11,973 nucleotides of DNA from Bacteroidales bacterium (GCA_017471085.1 JAFUWW010000031.1:1-11973); one strand, 5' to 3'; shown: positions 1 to 7,465, numbered from the stretch's first letter. Program-made: numbers and translations. Notes: generated by a model not told the origin, from the sequence alone.

Positions 1-714
1 GTCTCGGATTTCGAGAGCGCTGTCATGGGCTGGAACAAATGGTGGCTCTCCAGTGAAGGCGTGTGGCTGTACGGTGGCTGGCACAATGTCATGAACGGCG
101 TGGCCGGTCTGCTGAACATCTTCTGTATGACCGCCTGGTGGAACGTCTATCCTTCCAAGGACAAGAAAGACATGATCTGGGCCGACATGACCTGGGTCTA
201 CATCCTGGTCTATGATATCTGGAACTTCGCCTATACCTACAACTGCCTGCCTACGCACAGCTGGTACTGCGGTATCGCTCTTCTGCTCGCTCCCACCATC
301 GCCGCCCTGCTTTGGAACCGCGGCGGCTGGATCCAGAACCGTGCCAACACCCTGGCCATCTGGTGCATGTTCGCCCAGGTGTTCCCGCTGTTCCAGGAAA
401 TCTTCAAGGACGGTTTCCACAAGTTCAGCTGGGTGGTGCTCCCTACGCAGTATGTGGATGGTTTCAGCACCATTGAAGAACTCTACAAAGTTTCCGGCGG
501 TGCTTCTGCAGCAGTAGGAGCAACTGTGGACAGCGTTGCAGCCAACCCTACGGCCATGACCGTGATCAGCGCCCTGGCCCTCATCACCAATGCCGTTGCC
601 CTGTGCTACATCTTCGTCCAGTCCAAGAAACGTCACATCAATCCTTACAAGGAAGACGTGTTCATCGACCAGAAATACTACAAAGATTCCGTGGCCCGCG
701 CCGATATGAGCTAG
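1..714 (+). CDS. DUF5692-like multi-pass membrane protein, 3' part (5' end outside window)
   Basis: The frame is open from base 1 to the TAG at 712-714, so the gene starts upstream of the window; the ATG at 25 is merely the first in-frame methionine. The visible 237 residues are rich in Trp, Tyr and hydrophobic residues. They form several likely membrane segments (for example around LLNIFCMTAWW, WVYILVYDIWNFAY, GIALLLAPTIAALLW and a last helix VISALALITNAVALCYIF), followed by a charged cytoplasmic-looking tail with KKRHINPYKEDVF. The WWNVYPSKD and DIWNFAYTYNC stretches resemble the DUF5692 family of Bacteroidota and Firmicutes membrane proteins. This is recognition from memory, not a search. 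The function of the family is unknown to me. The gene ends at a strong terminator, so it is the last gene of its transcript. Confidence 0.75.
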   Translation, partial: VSDFESAVMGWNKWWLSSEGVWLYGGWHNVMNGVAGLLNIFCMTAWWNVYPSKDKKDMIWADMTWVYILVYDIWNFAYTYNCLPTHSWYCGIALLLAPTIAALLWNRGGWIQNRANTLAIWCMFAQVFPLFQEIFKDGFHKFSWVVLPTQYVDGFSTIEELYKVSGGASAAVGATVDSVAANPTAMTVISALALITNAVALCYIFVQSKKRHINPYKEDVFIDQKYYKDSVARADMS

Positions 715-731
715 TGCCCCGTGAATAACTG

Positions 732-768
732 AAAAACGGATTGCATCGATTTGCAATCCGTTTTTTTT
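732..768. terminator. Bidirectional rho-independent terminator
   Basis: A perfect 14-bp inverted repeat (732-745 with 752-765; core CGGATTGCA / TGCAATCCG) has a 6-base loop. A run of eight T follows on the + strand (761-768), and five A precede on the left arm, giving a T run on the - strand. It sits 17 bp after the membrane-protein stop and about 40 bp beyond the stop of the converging phosphatase gene, so it can serve both. Confidence 0.9.
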
Positions 769-807
769 GAATCTGCCTACTGCCGGACCTGAATCTTGCA
801 ATCTCTG

Positions 808-2733
808 TCAATTATCATTCAACGGGGCCGGAACACCCTTGTATTGGACCGACATCATGGTAAGGTCGTCGCTTTGCTGGGCACTGTCGACAAAAACGGC
901 GACGGCTCCGTCCATCAACTCTATCTGACGCCGTACCGGCTGATGACACATCCGCTGCGCCGTCTCCAGGGTACGCTCCTCGCCGAACAGTTTTTTATCC
1001 GCATTTTCCGCCTCCGTGAGGCCGTCGGTGTACAAGAAGACGGTATCGCCGGGGGCCAGGTCCATTTCCTGGGTCTGGAATTCGAAACGCTCCATCACGC
1101 CCAGCGGAAGATTGGGAATTACGTCTATGAAGGCGGCCTGGTCCCTGAGAAGGAGAGGGGCATTGTGACCGCCGTTGCAGTAGCACAGATGGCCGGTATC
1201 CCGGTCCAGGATGCCCATGAAGAAGGTCGCGAACATATTCTGGGAATTGTTCTCCGCCAGCGCATTGTTGATGGAATAAACAATCTGGGAGGCATTGTCT
1301 ACCCGGCCCGACAGATTCCGGAACAGGCTGCGGGTCACGGCCATGAGAAGGGAGGCCGGGACGCCCTTTCCGCTAACGTCTCCGATGCAGAAATACAGCT
1401 TCCGCTTGCGGATAAAGATGTCGAACAGGTCTCCGCCCACTTCCTTGGCAGGGGTCAGCTGACCGTAGGCGGCTACTTCCGGGCATCCTTCGAAGGGAGG
1501 GAAGGTGCTGGGCAACATGGACTGCTGAATGGCACGGGCCGATTGCAGTTCACCTTCTATACGGCCCTGGGCCTCATTTACTTCCTTGAGCTGCTTCATC
1601 CGCTCTTCCAGGGAAGTCTGCATGGTGGCGAAGGAATTCTTCAGTGTCATCAATTCATCATTGCTCCTGATTTCCGGGAGGGGAGCATGAAGGTCTCCGC
1701 CCGCGATGGCATCGGCCGATGCCGTGAAAACCCGGAGCGGCTTGGTAAGCCGGCGGAGAACGACGTGACAGACCAGGATAATGATAATGAGGCCGATGAT
1801 CATCAAGGCGGTCACGATCCTGCTGACCACCCTGGAGGTGAGGAAAAACTCTTCCTGGGGGCAGATGATGGCCATGGACCAGCCTGTTTTGGAGATGGGG
1901 GCATAAAACAGTCGCATGACCTGCTTGTCACGCCCGCTGAACTGTCTGCTGCCGGTTTCTCCGGCCGTCATTTTCCGCCCCAGCTCTGCAATATGTTCAT
2001 TCTGCTCCCGGTCGGCCATGGAATAGATGGATGCGTTGAGCACCATGGTGCTGTCGGGATGAATCAGAAATTTACCGCTTTTCGAAAGCAGGAAATCGAA
2101 GGCGGACGGAGTTAGTTCGTCAAAATCGTCCAGCACTCCGGCCAGCCAGTTCAAGGAGACATCGGCCGTGAGGACACCGCAGAAACGGCCTTCTTTATCC
2201 AGGATGGGACTGGAATAGGTGGTCATGGCGAATCCGCCGCCGCCTGTGTCCAGATAGGGTTCGCTCCAATGGGGAGCTTTCTGCAGTTTTGGCACCGCAT
2301 ACCATTCCTGGGAGAAATAGTCATACTCTTCGCCGTTCAAGGTGGTATGGATCAGCGAATCGACCTCGGAATAGACGTAGGGGGAGAAGAAATGCTTTCC
2401 CTTGTAGAAATCCGGTTCCATGGCGATGGTGGAGCCAGCAATCGTGGGATTTACCTCCACAAGGCGACTGAGGAAACTGTCAAAGCGCTCCGGATGATTC
2501 AGGTTCTGCTGGATCAGGGGCATGGTATTGAGCACGGCCGATTCTACGGCAATCAGTTCCTTGTCTATATGGTCTCCGGCATTGTCCAGCATGGAGTATG
2601 CCTTCTGTTCGGATTCAGAAATGATGCCGAGCATCACCATGAAGTTGACGAACAAACTGACCACCGAAAGGACAAGCGCGGTGGTGAGTATGACCCAGAA
2701 ACTCAGTCTCGAGGCGAGTGAATGTTTTCTCAT
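808..2733 (-). CDS. Membrane sensor phosphatase: Cache-like domain, HAMP, PP2C/SpoIIE
   Basis: A 641-residue protein of the RsbU/SpoIIE PP2C type, which removes phosphate from Ser/Thr of anti-anti-sigma-like partners. Order: transmembrane helix about 11-36; extracytoplasmic Cache-like sensor domain about 40-298 (GVLTADVSL and FLIHPDSTM are typical Cache turns); second helix about 302-326; HAMP about 322-375; a helical linker with the family-typical LQSARAIQQSMLP (396-408); and a phosphatase domain about 425-635. Metal-binding acidic residues are all present: GGDLFD (D435, D438), GDVSGKG (D452), YTDGLTEA (D570) and SDDLT (D622, D623), so it should be active. The frame stays open upstream to 2970. 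I chose the ATG at 2733 because the protein then begins directly with the first membrane helix, and a Bacteroidota -7 box ends five bases before it. No antisigma or STAS partner is nearby. Confidence 0.92.
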   Translation of the reverse strand: MRKHSLASRLSFWVILTTALVLSVVSLFVNFMVMLGIISESEQKAYSMLDNAGDHIDKELIAVESAVLNTMPLIQQNLNHPERFDSFLSRLVEVNPTIAGSTIAMEPDFYKGKHFFSPYVYSEVDSLIHTTLNGEEYDYFSQEWYAVPKLQKAPHWSEPYLDTGGGGFAMTTYSSPILDKEGRFCGVLTADVSLNWLAGVLDDFDELTPSAFDFLLSKSGKFLIHPDSTMVLNASIYSMADREQNEHIAELGRKMTAGETGSRQFSGRDKQVMRLFYAPISKTGWSMAIICPQEEFFLTSRVVSRIVTALMIIGLIIIILVCHVVLRRLTKPLRVFTASADAIAGGDLHAPLPEIRSNDELMTLKNSFATMQTSLEERMKQLKEVNEAQGRIEGELQSARAIQQSMLPSTFPPFEGCPEVAAYGQLTPAKEVGGDLFDIFIRKRKLYFCIGDVSGKGVPASLLMAVTRSLFRNLSGRVDNASQIVYSINNALAENNSQNMFATFFMGILDRDTGHLCYCNGGHNAPLLLRDQAAFIDVIPNLPLGVMERFEFQTQEMDLAPGDTVFLYTDGLTEAENADKKLFGEERTLETAQRMCHQPVRRQIELMDGAVAVFVDSAQQSDDLTMMSVQYKGVPAPLNDN

Positions 2734-2738
2734 GAACG

Positions 2739-2746
2739 CAAAGATA
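2739..2746 (-). promoter_or_regulatory. -7 box TATCTTTG of the phosphatase gene, implying a leaderless mRNA
   Basis: On the - strand TATCTTTG matches the Bacteroidota -7 consensus TAnnTTTG exactly, and the ATG of the phosphatase follows only five bases later. Initiation normally falls a few bases after this box, so the transcript would start at or next to the start codon. I see no good TTG about 20 bp upstream; GTTC is the closest. Confidence 0.55.
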
Positions 2747-2858
2747 CACAAAAAATGAATAGCATTGAACACTATCATGAATCTTGCAATATGTTTCAAA
2801 TATCTTCCAATCAAAGAGCCGGGCGGACGGGGGTGTCGCAATATTGGATAATAATGGG

Positions 2859-2866
2859 TATCTTTG
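2859..2866 (+). promoter_or_regulatory. -7 box TATCTTTG of the GH43 gene
   Basis: An exact TAnnTTTG match 22 bases before the GH43 ATG at 2889. No convincing TTG lies at the usual distance upstream, which would fit an activated promoter, but that is inference. It is divergent from the phosphatase -7 box within the 155-bp intergenic region 2734-2888. Confidence 0.5.
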
Positions 2867-2888
2867 AGAAAACTAACAGCCCATTGCC

Positions 2889-4583
2889 ATGAAAAGATTG
2901 ATCCTGTCCGCGGCAGCCGCCGTTCTTTTCTGCACCTTCGTATGCGCACAGACGGTACCTTGCAATCCATACGCCACTGCCGACGGGCGCTCGGTGTCCG
3001 GCAGCAGCGGAATCCGCCTGCAGGAGCTGCCGCAAGGCGGTCTGTCCCTCACGGACATCCACGACGGAGACTGGGCAGCCGTGTACAAGGTCGATTTCGG
3101 GAAGGACCCCGCCGTCCTGGTGAGCCTGGAAACGGCGGACTTCAAAACTCCCGGCATTATCGATTTCTACCTGGATGCCATGGAAGGGGAGCCTGTGGCT
3201 TCGATGGAAATCATCAACGACAACATGATGAAGACGGCGCCGGTCAGGGCCGGGGTCACCGGCATCCACGACCTGTATCTGCTGTTCAGGGGTGGAGAAG
3301 GTCCCCTTTTCGACCTGCTGTGGTGGAAGTTCAACTCCCACGTGAACCGGCCGCTGGTGCAGACCAAGTATACCGCCGACCCCGCTCCGATGGTCTGGAA
3401 CGGAACCGTGTATCTGTACACCACGCACGATGAGGACGATGCCGACGGATTCAAGATGTTCGACTGGCTCTGCTACACTTCCACCGACATGGTGAACTGG
3501 ACCGACCACGGCGCGGTGGCCTCTCTGGCCGATTTCGCCTGGTACGACGGGGACAACGGCGCATGGGCGGAGTGCGTGGTGGAAAGGGACGGGAAGTTCT
3601 ACATGTACTGTCCCATCCATGGACACGGCATCGGCGTTCTGGTGGCCGATACTCCCTTCGGCCCGTTCAAGGATCCGCTCGGGAAACCGCTGGTCTGGCA
3701 GCGGGAGCACTGGGAAGACATCGACCCGAGCGTTTTCATCGACGATGACGGACAGGCCTATATGTACTGGGGCAATCCCAACGTGTATTGGGTTAAACTG
3801 GGAAGGGACATGGTCTCCACGGTCGGGGAAATCCACAAGCTGGACTATAAGATCGAACATTATCAGGAGGGGCCCTGGTTCTACAAGCACAGCGGGAAGT
3901 ACTATCTGGCTTTTGCCTCTACCTGCTGCCCGGAAGGCATCGGTTATGCGATGAGCGATTCCCCCGAGGGCCCCTGGAAGTCGATGGGGCACATCATGGA
4001 CCGCACCTGGCGCACCCGGGGGAATCATCCCGGCATCATCGACTACAAGGGAAAATCCTATATTTTCGGCCTCAATTACGAAATCATGCACCTGGAAACA
4101 TTCTACCACCATGAAAGGAGGAGCGTTTCCGCGGCGCCGATGTACTATGAGAAAGACGGTTCCATCCGCAAGGTCCCGTATTGGATGGACAATGTGCTGG
4201 AACAGATTGAACCGTTTGACCCGTTCTGCCGCGTGGAAGCGGAGACGATGGCATGGGGCTACGGCCTCAAGACCCGTACGGAAGGGGAGGGCATCGTCCT
4301 TACCCACATTGACGCCGGTGAGCATCTGCAGTTGAAAGGGGTCGATTTCGGTCCTTCCGGTGCCGGAAAACTGACTGCCAGGGTTCTCGCACCCCGGGGC
4401 GGCATCGTGGATATCCGGCTGGATGCCGAAGATGGTCCCAGCTGCGGGACGCTGTTCATCGGCCCGTCCCGGGAGTGGAGCCTGCAGGCCTGTCCCTTGA
4501 AGGGGACGGAGGGCGTGCATGACCTCTTCTTCGTTTTCCGTGCCGGCGGCTTTGAATGGGACTGGTGGGAAATGAGCCGCTGA
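2889..4583 (+). CDS. Secreted CBM6-GH43-CBM6 glycosidase (arabinofuranosidase/xylosidase type)
   Basis: A 564-residue exported enzyme. The signal peptide is about 1-20 (positive start, AAAAVLF core, VCA before Q21). A CBM6-like beta-sandwich at about 25-149 ends in IHDLYLLFRG and LLWWKF. The five-bladed GH43 catalytic domain is about 155-440, and a second CBM6 at 445-564 opens with VEAETMAWG and closes with VHDLFFVFRAGG. The three GH43 acidic residues are in place: D164 in ADPAP (base), D279 in DIDPSVF (modulator) and E327 in YQEGPW (acid), so activity is expected. GH43 enzymes of this layout usually remove L-arabinofuranosyl side chains or xylosyl units from arabinoxylan; the exact specificity cannot be read from motifs. 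It is followed after 71 bp by the GH51 gene, which fits a joint role in hemicellulose breakdown. The start is set by the signal peptide. Confidence 0.92.
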   Translation: MKRLILSAAAAVLFCTFVCAQTVPCNPYATADGRSVSGSSGIRLQELPQGGLSLTDIHDGDWAAVYKVDFGKDPAVLVSLETADFKTPGIIDFYLDAMEGEPVASMEIINDNMMKTAPVRAGVTGIHDLYLLFRGGEGPLFDLLWWKFNSHVNRPLVQTKYTADPAPMVWNGTVYLYTTHDEDDADGFKMFDWLCYTSTDMVNWTDHGAVASLADFAWYDGDNGAWAECVVERDGKFYMYCPIHGHGIGVLVADTPFGPFKDPLGKPLVWQREHWEDIDPSVFIDDDGQAYMYWGNPNVYWVKLGRDMVSTVGEIHKLDYKIEHYQEGPWFYKHSGKYYLAFASTCCPEGIGYAMSDSPEGPWKSMGHIMDRTWRTRGNHPGIIDYKGKSYIFGLNYEIMHLETFYHHERRSVSAAPMYYEKDGSIRKVPYWMDNVLEQIEPFDPFCRVEAETMAWGYGLKTRTEGEGIVLTHIDAGEHLQLKGVDFGPSGAGKLTARVLAPRGGIVDIRLDAEDGPSCGTLFIGPSREWSLQACPLKGTEGVHDLFFVFRAGGFEWDWWEMSR

Positions 4584-4588
4584 CAGGC

Positions 4589-4619
4589 TTGTATTTCTAT
4601 CTTTTTCCTTTTATCTTTG
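4589..4619 (+). promoter_or_regulatory. Bacteroidota promoter of the GH51 gene (TTG-N20-TATCTTTG)
   Basis: TTG at 4589-4591, a 20-base spacer and TATCTTTG at 4612-4619 match the -33/-7 pattern well. The ATG at 4655 is 35 bases further on, after an A-rich leader (4632-4654) without a Shine-Dalgarno site, as is common in this phylum. GH51 can thus be transcribed separately from GH43. Confidence 0.65.
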
Positions 4620-4654
4620 TATAGGCCTTGAAATAAGATAAAAACATATAAATA

Positions 4655-6649
4655 ATGAAAAGATTTTCTGCTTTTTGTTTGGTCTTACTGACCCTTTCCC
4701 TGGGCATGCAGGCCCAGAAACCCATGAAGGCGCCCGCAGGCGGGAAAGCCATCAGCGACCAGTTGATCGGCATTTTCTTCGAGGATATCAGCAGCAGCGC
4801 CGACGGCGGCCTGTATGCGGAACTGGTCCAGAACGGCTCCTTTGAGTACAGTCCCGTGGAGCGGGACGGCTGGGGCCCCGGAACGGCCTGGAAGATGGTC
4901 CGTCCCGGCCATTCGCTGGGCATGCTGGAAATCCGCAAGGCGGATGGAATCCACCCCAACAATCCCACCTACATGCGGCTCCATACGGAAAGGGTGAAGG
5001 AATACTATGATTACCGCGGCTGGAAGGGCTTCGGCCTGCAGAACGACGGTTTTGACGGAATCTCGCTCAAAGCAGGGGAGAAGTACGACTTCTCGGCTTT
5101 CTTCCGCAATATCGGCCCGGCGGCCAAGAAGGTGCGCGTAGTCCTGGCGGAACCTGTGAAAGGTCCCGGCTGGGGACAGGATCCCAAGGTGATCGCAGAG
5201 GCTACCCTTACGGTAAACAGCCCTGAATGGACCCGATATGAGGCTGTCCTGACAGCGGCGGAAACCTGCCCGGACGCTTTCCTGCAGGTGCTTGTACTCA
5301 ACGAAGGAGAGCTGGACATCGACATGGTTTCCCTGATGCCGGAAGACATCTTCATGGGTCATGGCCTCAGGAAAGACCTGGCCCAGGCCCTGGCCGACCT
5401 GCACCCCAGTTTCATGCGCTTCCCGGGGGGCTGCGTCGTACATGGCGGCGGTGACGGATTCTGGGATACCTACCGTTGGAAGACCACCATCGGCCCGAAA
5501 GAACAGCGCCGCGGCATCAAGAACACCTGGGGGTATCATCAGTCCGTGGGGCTGGGCTATTTTGAGTATTTCCAGTTCTGCGAAGACCTGGGCATGGAAC
5601 CGCTTCCCATCCTTCCCTGCGGGGTGAGCTGCCAGGGCACCAACGGCGGCTGGATGATGAAAGACCAGGCGCAGGACGTGGTGCCCATGTCGGAGATGGA
5701 CGAATGGGTGGCCGAAGCCATCGACCTGATTGAATGGGCCAACGGAGACCCTGCCACCTCATACTGGGCCAAACTGCGGGCCGATGCCGGCCATCCGGCT
5801 CCATTCAACCTGAAGTACCTGGGACTTGGCAACGAGGAGCGCATCTCCCCGGAATTCATCGAGCGCTTCAAGTATATCTATGAGCGGGTGACCAAGGCCC
5901 ATCCGGAGATTGTCATCGTCGGCACCGCCGGCCCGGGTTCGCATCCCGACAACCCGGATTACCAGAACGGCTGGAAGCTGGCCGATGAGATTGGCCTCCC
6001 TATCCTGGACGAGCATTACTACGAGCCCCGCACCTACTTCCTCTCCAGCCGGCAGTACGACAGTTATCCGCGCGGCCGGAAGACCAAGGTTTACCTGGGC
6101 GAATATGCGGCAAAGGACAAGAAACTCATCGACGCGCTGGCGGAAGGTCTTTACCTGCTGCACGTGGAGCGGAACGGCGACGTAGTGGCCATGACCTCCT
6201 ATGCCCCTCTGTTCGCCCGAAAAGGCGCCACCAACTGGGATCCGGACCTTATCTACTTCGACAACGAGCGTCCGTTCCTCACCTGCAGCTACTACATTCA
6301 GCAGATGTTCGGACAAAGCGCCGGCCAGTACTATTACGGCGACTGCGTGACCATTGCCGATGCAACCGACCTCCAGGGGCAGTCTGTCGTGCTTAACACC
6401 AAGACGCGCCAGCTGTTCGTGAAAATCTGCAATGCAGACGGCGTTTCCAAGAAAGCGACGCTTAACCTGAGCCGTTTCAGCGGTATCAAAAAAACAGCCG
6501 AAAAGGTGACGCTCTGCGGTGAACCGGAAGCTGAGAACAACTATGAGAACCAGCCTGTCGCTCCCGTAAAGGAGACCGTGGCGGCTTCCCGGAAGATGAC
6601 GGTGGACCTTCCTCCTTACAGCTTCACCATGCTCCAGTTCAGTCTCTGA
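4655..6649 (+). CDS. Secreted alpha-L-arabinofuranosidase, family GH51
   Basis: A 664-residue exported enzyme releasing terminal L-arabinofuranose from arabinoxylan or arabinan. The signal peptide is about 1-20 (FCLVLLTLSLGMQA before Q21). The N-terminal pattern IFFEDISSSADGGLYAELV followed by NGSFE is the hallmark of the longer, plant-ASD1-like GH51 enzymes. A beta-sandwich insert resembling CBM4/9 lies at about 90-228 (GISLKAGEKYDFSAFFR). The TIM barrel is about 230-515: FMRFPGG (253-259), acid/base E394 in GLGNEE and nucleophile E483 in YLGEYA, both present. A C-terminal beta domain runs to PYSFTMLQF. The length is usual for this subtype. It is preceded by a GH43 gene and its own promoter; no sugar transporter or SusC/D is in view. 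The converging GyrI-like remnant begins 13 bp after the stop. Confidence 0.95.
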   Translation: MKRFSAFCLVLLTLSLGMQAQKPMKAPAGGKAISDQLIGIFFEDISSSADGGLYAELVQNGSFEYSPVERDGWGPGTAWKMVRPGHSLGMLEIRKADGIHPNNPTYMRLHTERVKEYYDYRGWKGFGLQNDGFDGISLKAGEKYDFSAFFRNIGPAAKKVRVVLAEPVKGPGWGQDPKVIAEATLTVNSPEWTRYEAVLTAAETCPDAFLQVLVLNEGELDIDMVSLMPEDIFMGHGLRKDLAQALADLHPSFMRFPGGCVVHGGGDGFWDTYRWKTTIGPKEQRRGIKNTWGYHQSVGLGYFEYFQFCEDLGMEPLPILPCGVSCQGTNGGWMMKDQAQDVVPMSEMDEWVAEAIDLIEWANGDPATSYWAKLRADAGHPAPFNLKYLGLGNEERISPEFIERFKYIYERVTKAHPEIVIVGTAGPGSHPDNPDYQNGWKLADEIGLPILDEHYYEPRTYFLSSRQYDSYPRGRKTKVYLGEYAAKDKKLIDALAEGLYLLHVERNGDVVAMTSYAPLFARKGATNWDPDLIYFDNERPFLTCSYYIQQMFGQSAGQYYYGDCVTIADATDLQGQSVVLNTKTRQLFVKICNADGVSKKATLNLSRFSGIKKTAEKVTLCGEPEAENNYENQPVAPVKETVAASRKMTVDLPPYSFTMLQFSL

Positions 6650-6662
6650 CGCTGCCGCCTCT

Positions 6663-6872
6663 TCAGGCCTTTACCGGATAGCGGATAACGGTCTTGAGTT
6701 TATCCGCGGACGTTTTCCTGGGGTCGGACAAGTAGATCTCATGGTGCATCCTATTGCCGTCGATGGAAGCCTTGTATTCACTGTCCTCATCATTGGGATT
6801 ACCCTTCCCGCGGACCGCGACATAGTTCGCAGGCGGGACGTCAGCAAGTTTGTGGGCGGCTTGTCCGGCCAC
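6663..6872 (-). pseudogene. Internally deleted remnant of a GyrI-like (COG4832-type) ligand-binding protein
   Basis: The 69-codon frame reads from a GTG at 6872. It joins two conserved ends of GyrI-like small-molecule-binding proteins: the N-terminal block VPPANYVAVRGKGNPNDED (family: VP...f..i.GkGdPN) and the C-terminal block HHEIYLSDPRKTSADKLKTV plus IRYPV. From memory, intact relatives are about 200 residues, so roughly 120-130 central residues are missing, including most of the ligand pocket. The fusion is in frame near YKASIDGNRM. Upstream, the same frame is open to a TAA at about 6920 but has no ATG. An ATG at 6895 preceded by GGAAAGG reads a different frame. I therefore call it a remnant, although a translated mini-protein cannot be excluded. 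Confidence 0.65.
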
Positions 6873-6903
6873 AATCTTGCAGCGAAGGATGGCATGATGG
6901 TTA

Positions 6904-6935
6904 CCTTTCCGGGCGGTTTATCCGTCCCGGAAGGG
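6904..6935. other. Long hairpin with one bulge between remnant and small-protein gene
   Basis: CCTTTCCGGGCGG (6904-6916) pairs with CCGtCCCGGAAGGG (6922-6935) around a TTTAT loop. One base (T6925) is bulged and one pair is G-U. Neither strand has a T run directly after it, so it is not a classic terminator. It separates the GyrI-like remnant from the promoter at 6968-6998. Role unknown. Confidence 0.45.
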
Positions 6936-6967
6936 CAGTGCCGCTTCTATTTCTATGCTGATTTCTC

Positions 6968-6998
6968 TTGCTCCGCTGCGTGAAAATGTGTATTTTTG
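6968..6998 (+). promoter_or_regulatory. Bacteroidota promoter of the small exported-protein gene (TTG-N20-TATTTTTG)
   Basis: TTG at 6968-6970, 20 bases, then TATTTTTG at 6991-6998. The ATG at 7004 follows five bases after the box, the same spacing and nearly the same bases (CGTTG) as upstream of the phosphatase gene (CGTTC). It predicts a leaderless transcript and decides the start at 7004 against the upstream ATG at 6968. Confidence 0.65.
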
Positions 6999-7003
6999 CG
7001 TTG

Positions 7004-7408
7004 ATGAAATATTTCGTTCTGATATTGTCTCTGCTGTTGTCCCTTTTTTCCGGGGGCAAGCCGGACAACGTGAGCGAGGTCTCATCTGCCGAAAGCCGGT
7101 ATTCTGTTTCCGAGCGTTCGTCATCCGAGAATGCTGTTGACCATACCATTAACCGGGACATCTGCATCACTGCCGCCCAGGGGTATTCTTTTACAGGAAA
7201 CAACAGCACCAATTCCGTTTCTGTCCGGACTACGAATACCGGACGCCGGCCTTCGCCTCAGACTAAATCGACTTTCCGAGTTGTCAAATCCGGAAAGGTC
7301 ATCGACAATAATAATCTTCATCCGTTCCTGACACCTTCTTTCATCGCATTGTCGGGGACTCATACTTTTGAAAGGTATTTGTATTCGATCTGCAGGCTGC
7401 GGATTTAG
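7004..7408 (+). CDS. Small exported or membrane-anchored protein of unknown function (134 aa)
   Basis: From the ATG at 7004 the protein starts MKYFVLILSLLLSLFSGG, a short hydrophobic segment that reads as a signal peptide or N-terminal anchor without an obvious AxA cleavage site or lipobox. The rest is Ser/Thr/Arg-rich and looks disordered (SSAESRYSVSERSSSENA, then RTTNTGRRPSPQTKSTFRV), and it ends with the aromatic-basic tail FERYLYSICRLRI. I do not recognise a family with certainty. Similar short Bacteroidota proteins with a signal sequence and a C-terminal YxxCRLxI-like tail seem familiar, but I cannot name them. A well-formed promoter supports it as a real gene. The antiporter gene follows after 57 bp and could be partly co-transcribed. 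Confidence 0.6.
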   Translation: MKYFVLILSLLLSLFSGGKPDNVSEVSSAESRYSVSERSSSENAVDHTINRDICITAAQGYSFTGNNSTNSVSVRTTNTGRRPSPQTKSTFRVVKSGKVIDNNNLHPFLTPSFIALSGTHTFERYLYSICRLRI

Positions 7409-7445
7409 CAGCAGGGAGTCTCTTCCTATCGTTTATTTCATCAAT

Positions 7446-7453
7446 TATCTTTC
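7446..7453 (+). promoter_or_regulatory. Possible weak -7 box of the cation-transport cluster
   Basis: TATCTTTC differs from TAnnTTTG only in the last base. It lies 12 bases before the ATG at 7466, with TTC (7423-7425) instead of TTG 20 bases upstream. It could drive the cluster weakly; read-through from the promoter at 6968 is the alternative. Confidence 0.3.
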
Positions 7454-7465
7454 AGAACATCAGTA

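Noticed and set aside
796..2115. 439-codon open frame on the + strand
   Set aside because: Antisense shadow of the SpoIIE phosphatase; His/Gly/Glu-rich without any domain, and it begins near the shared terminator.
2734..2970. Longer N-terminus for the phosphatase (to 2970)
   Set aside because: The extra 79 residues would overlap the GH43 promoter and signal-peptide region and put the phosphatase -7 box inside coding sequence; the membrane helix starts naturally at the ATG at 2733.
2811..4520. 569-codon open frame on the - strand
   Set aside because: It lies antisense to the GH43 gene, whose signal peptide, catalytic residues and CBM6 modules are unmistakable. The antisense product has no recognisable domain and reflects GC-rich third positions.
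4685..5539. 284-codon open frame on the - strand
   Set aside because: Antisense to the GH51 gene; no family resemblance.
6671..6895. 74-codon - strand frame with ATG and a purine-rich site upstream
   Set aside because: It reads out of frame with the GyrI-like blocks and gives an Arg/Pro-rich sequence. The apparent ribosome site GGAAAGG is part of the hairpin at 6904-6935.
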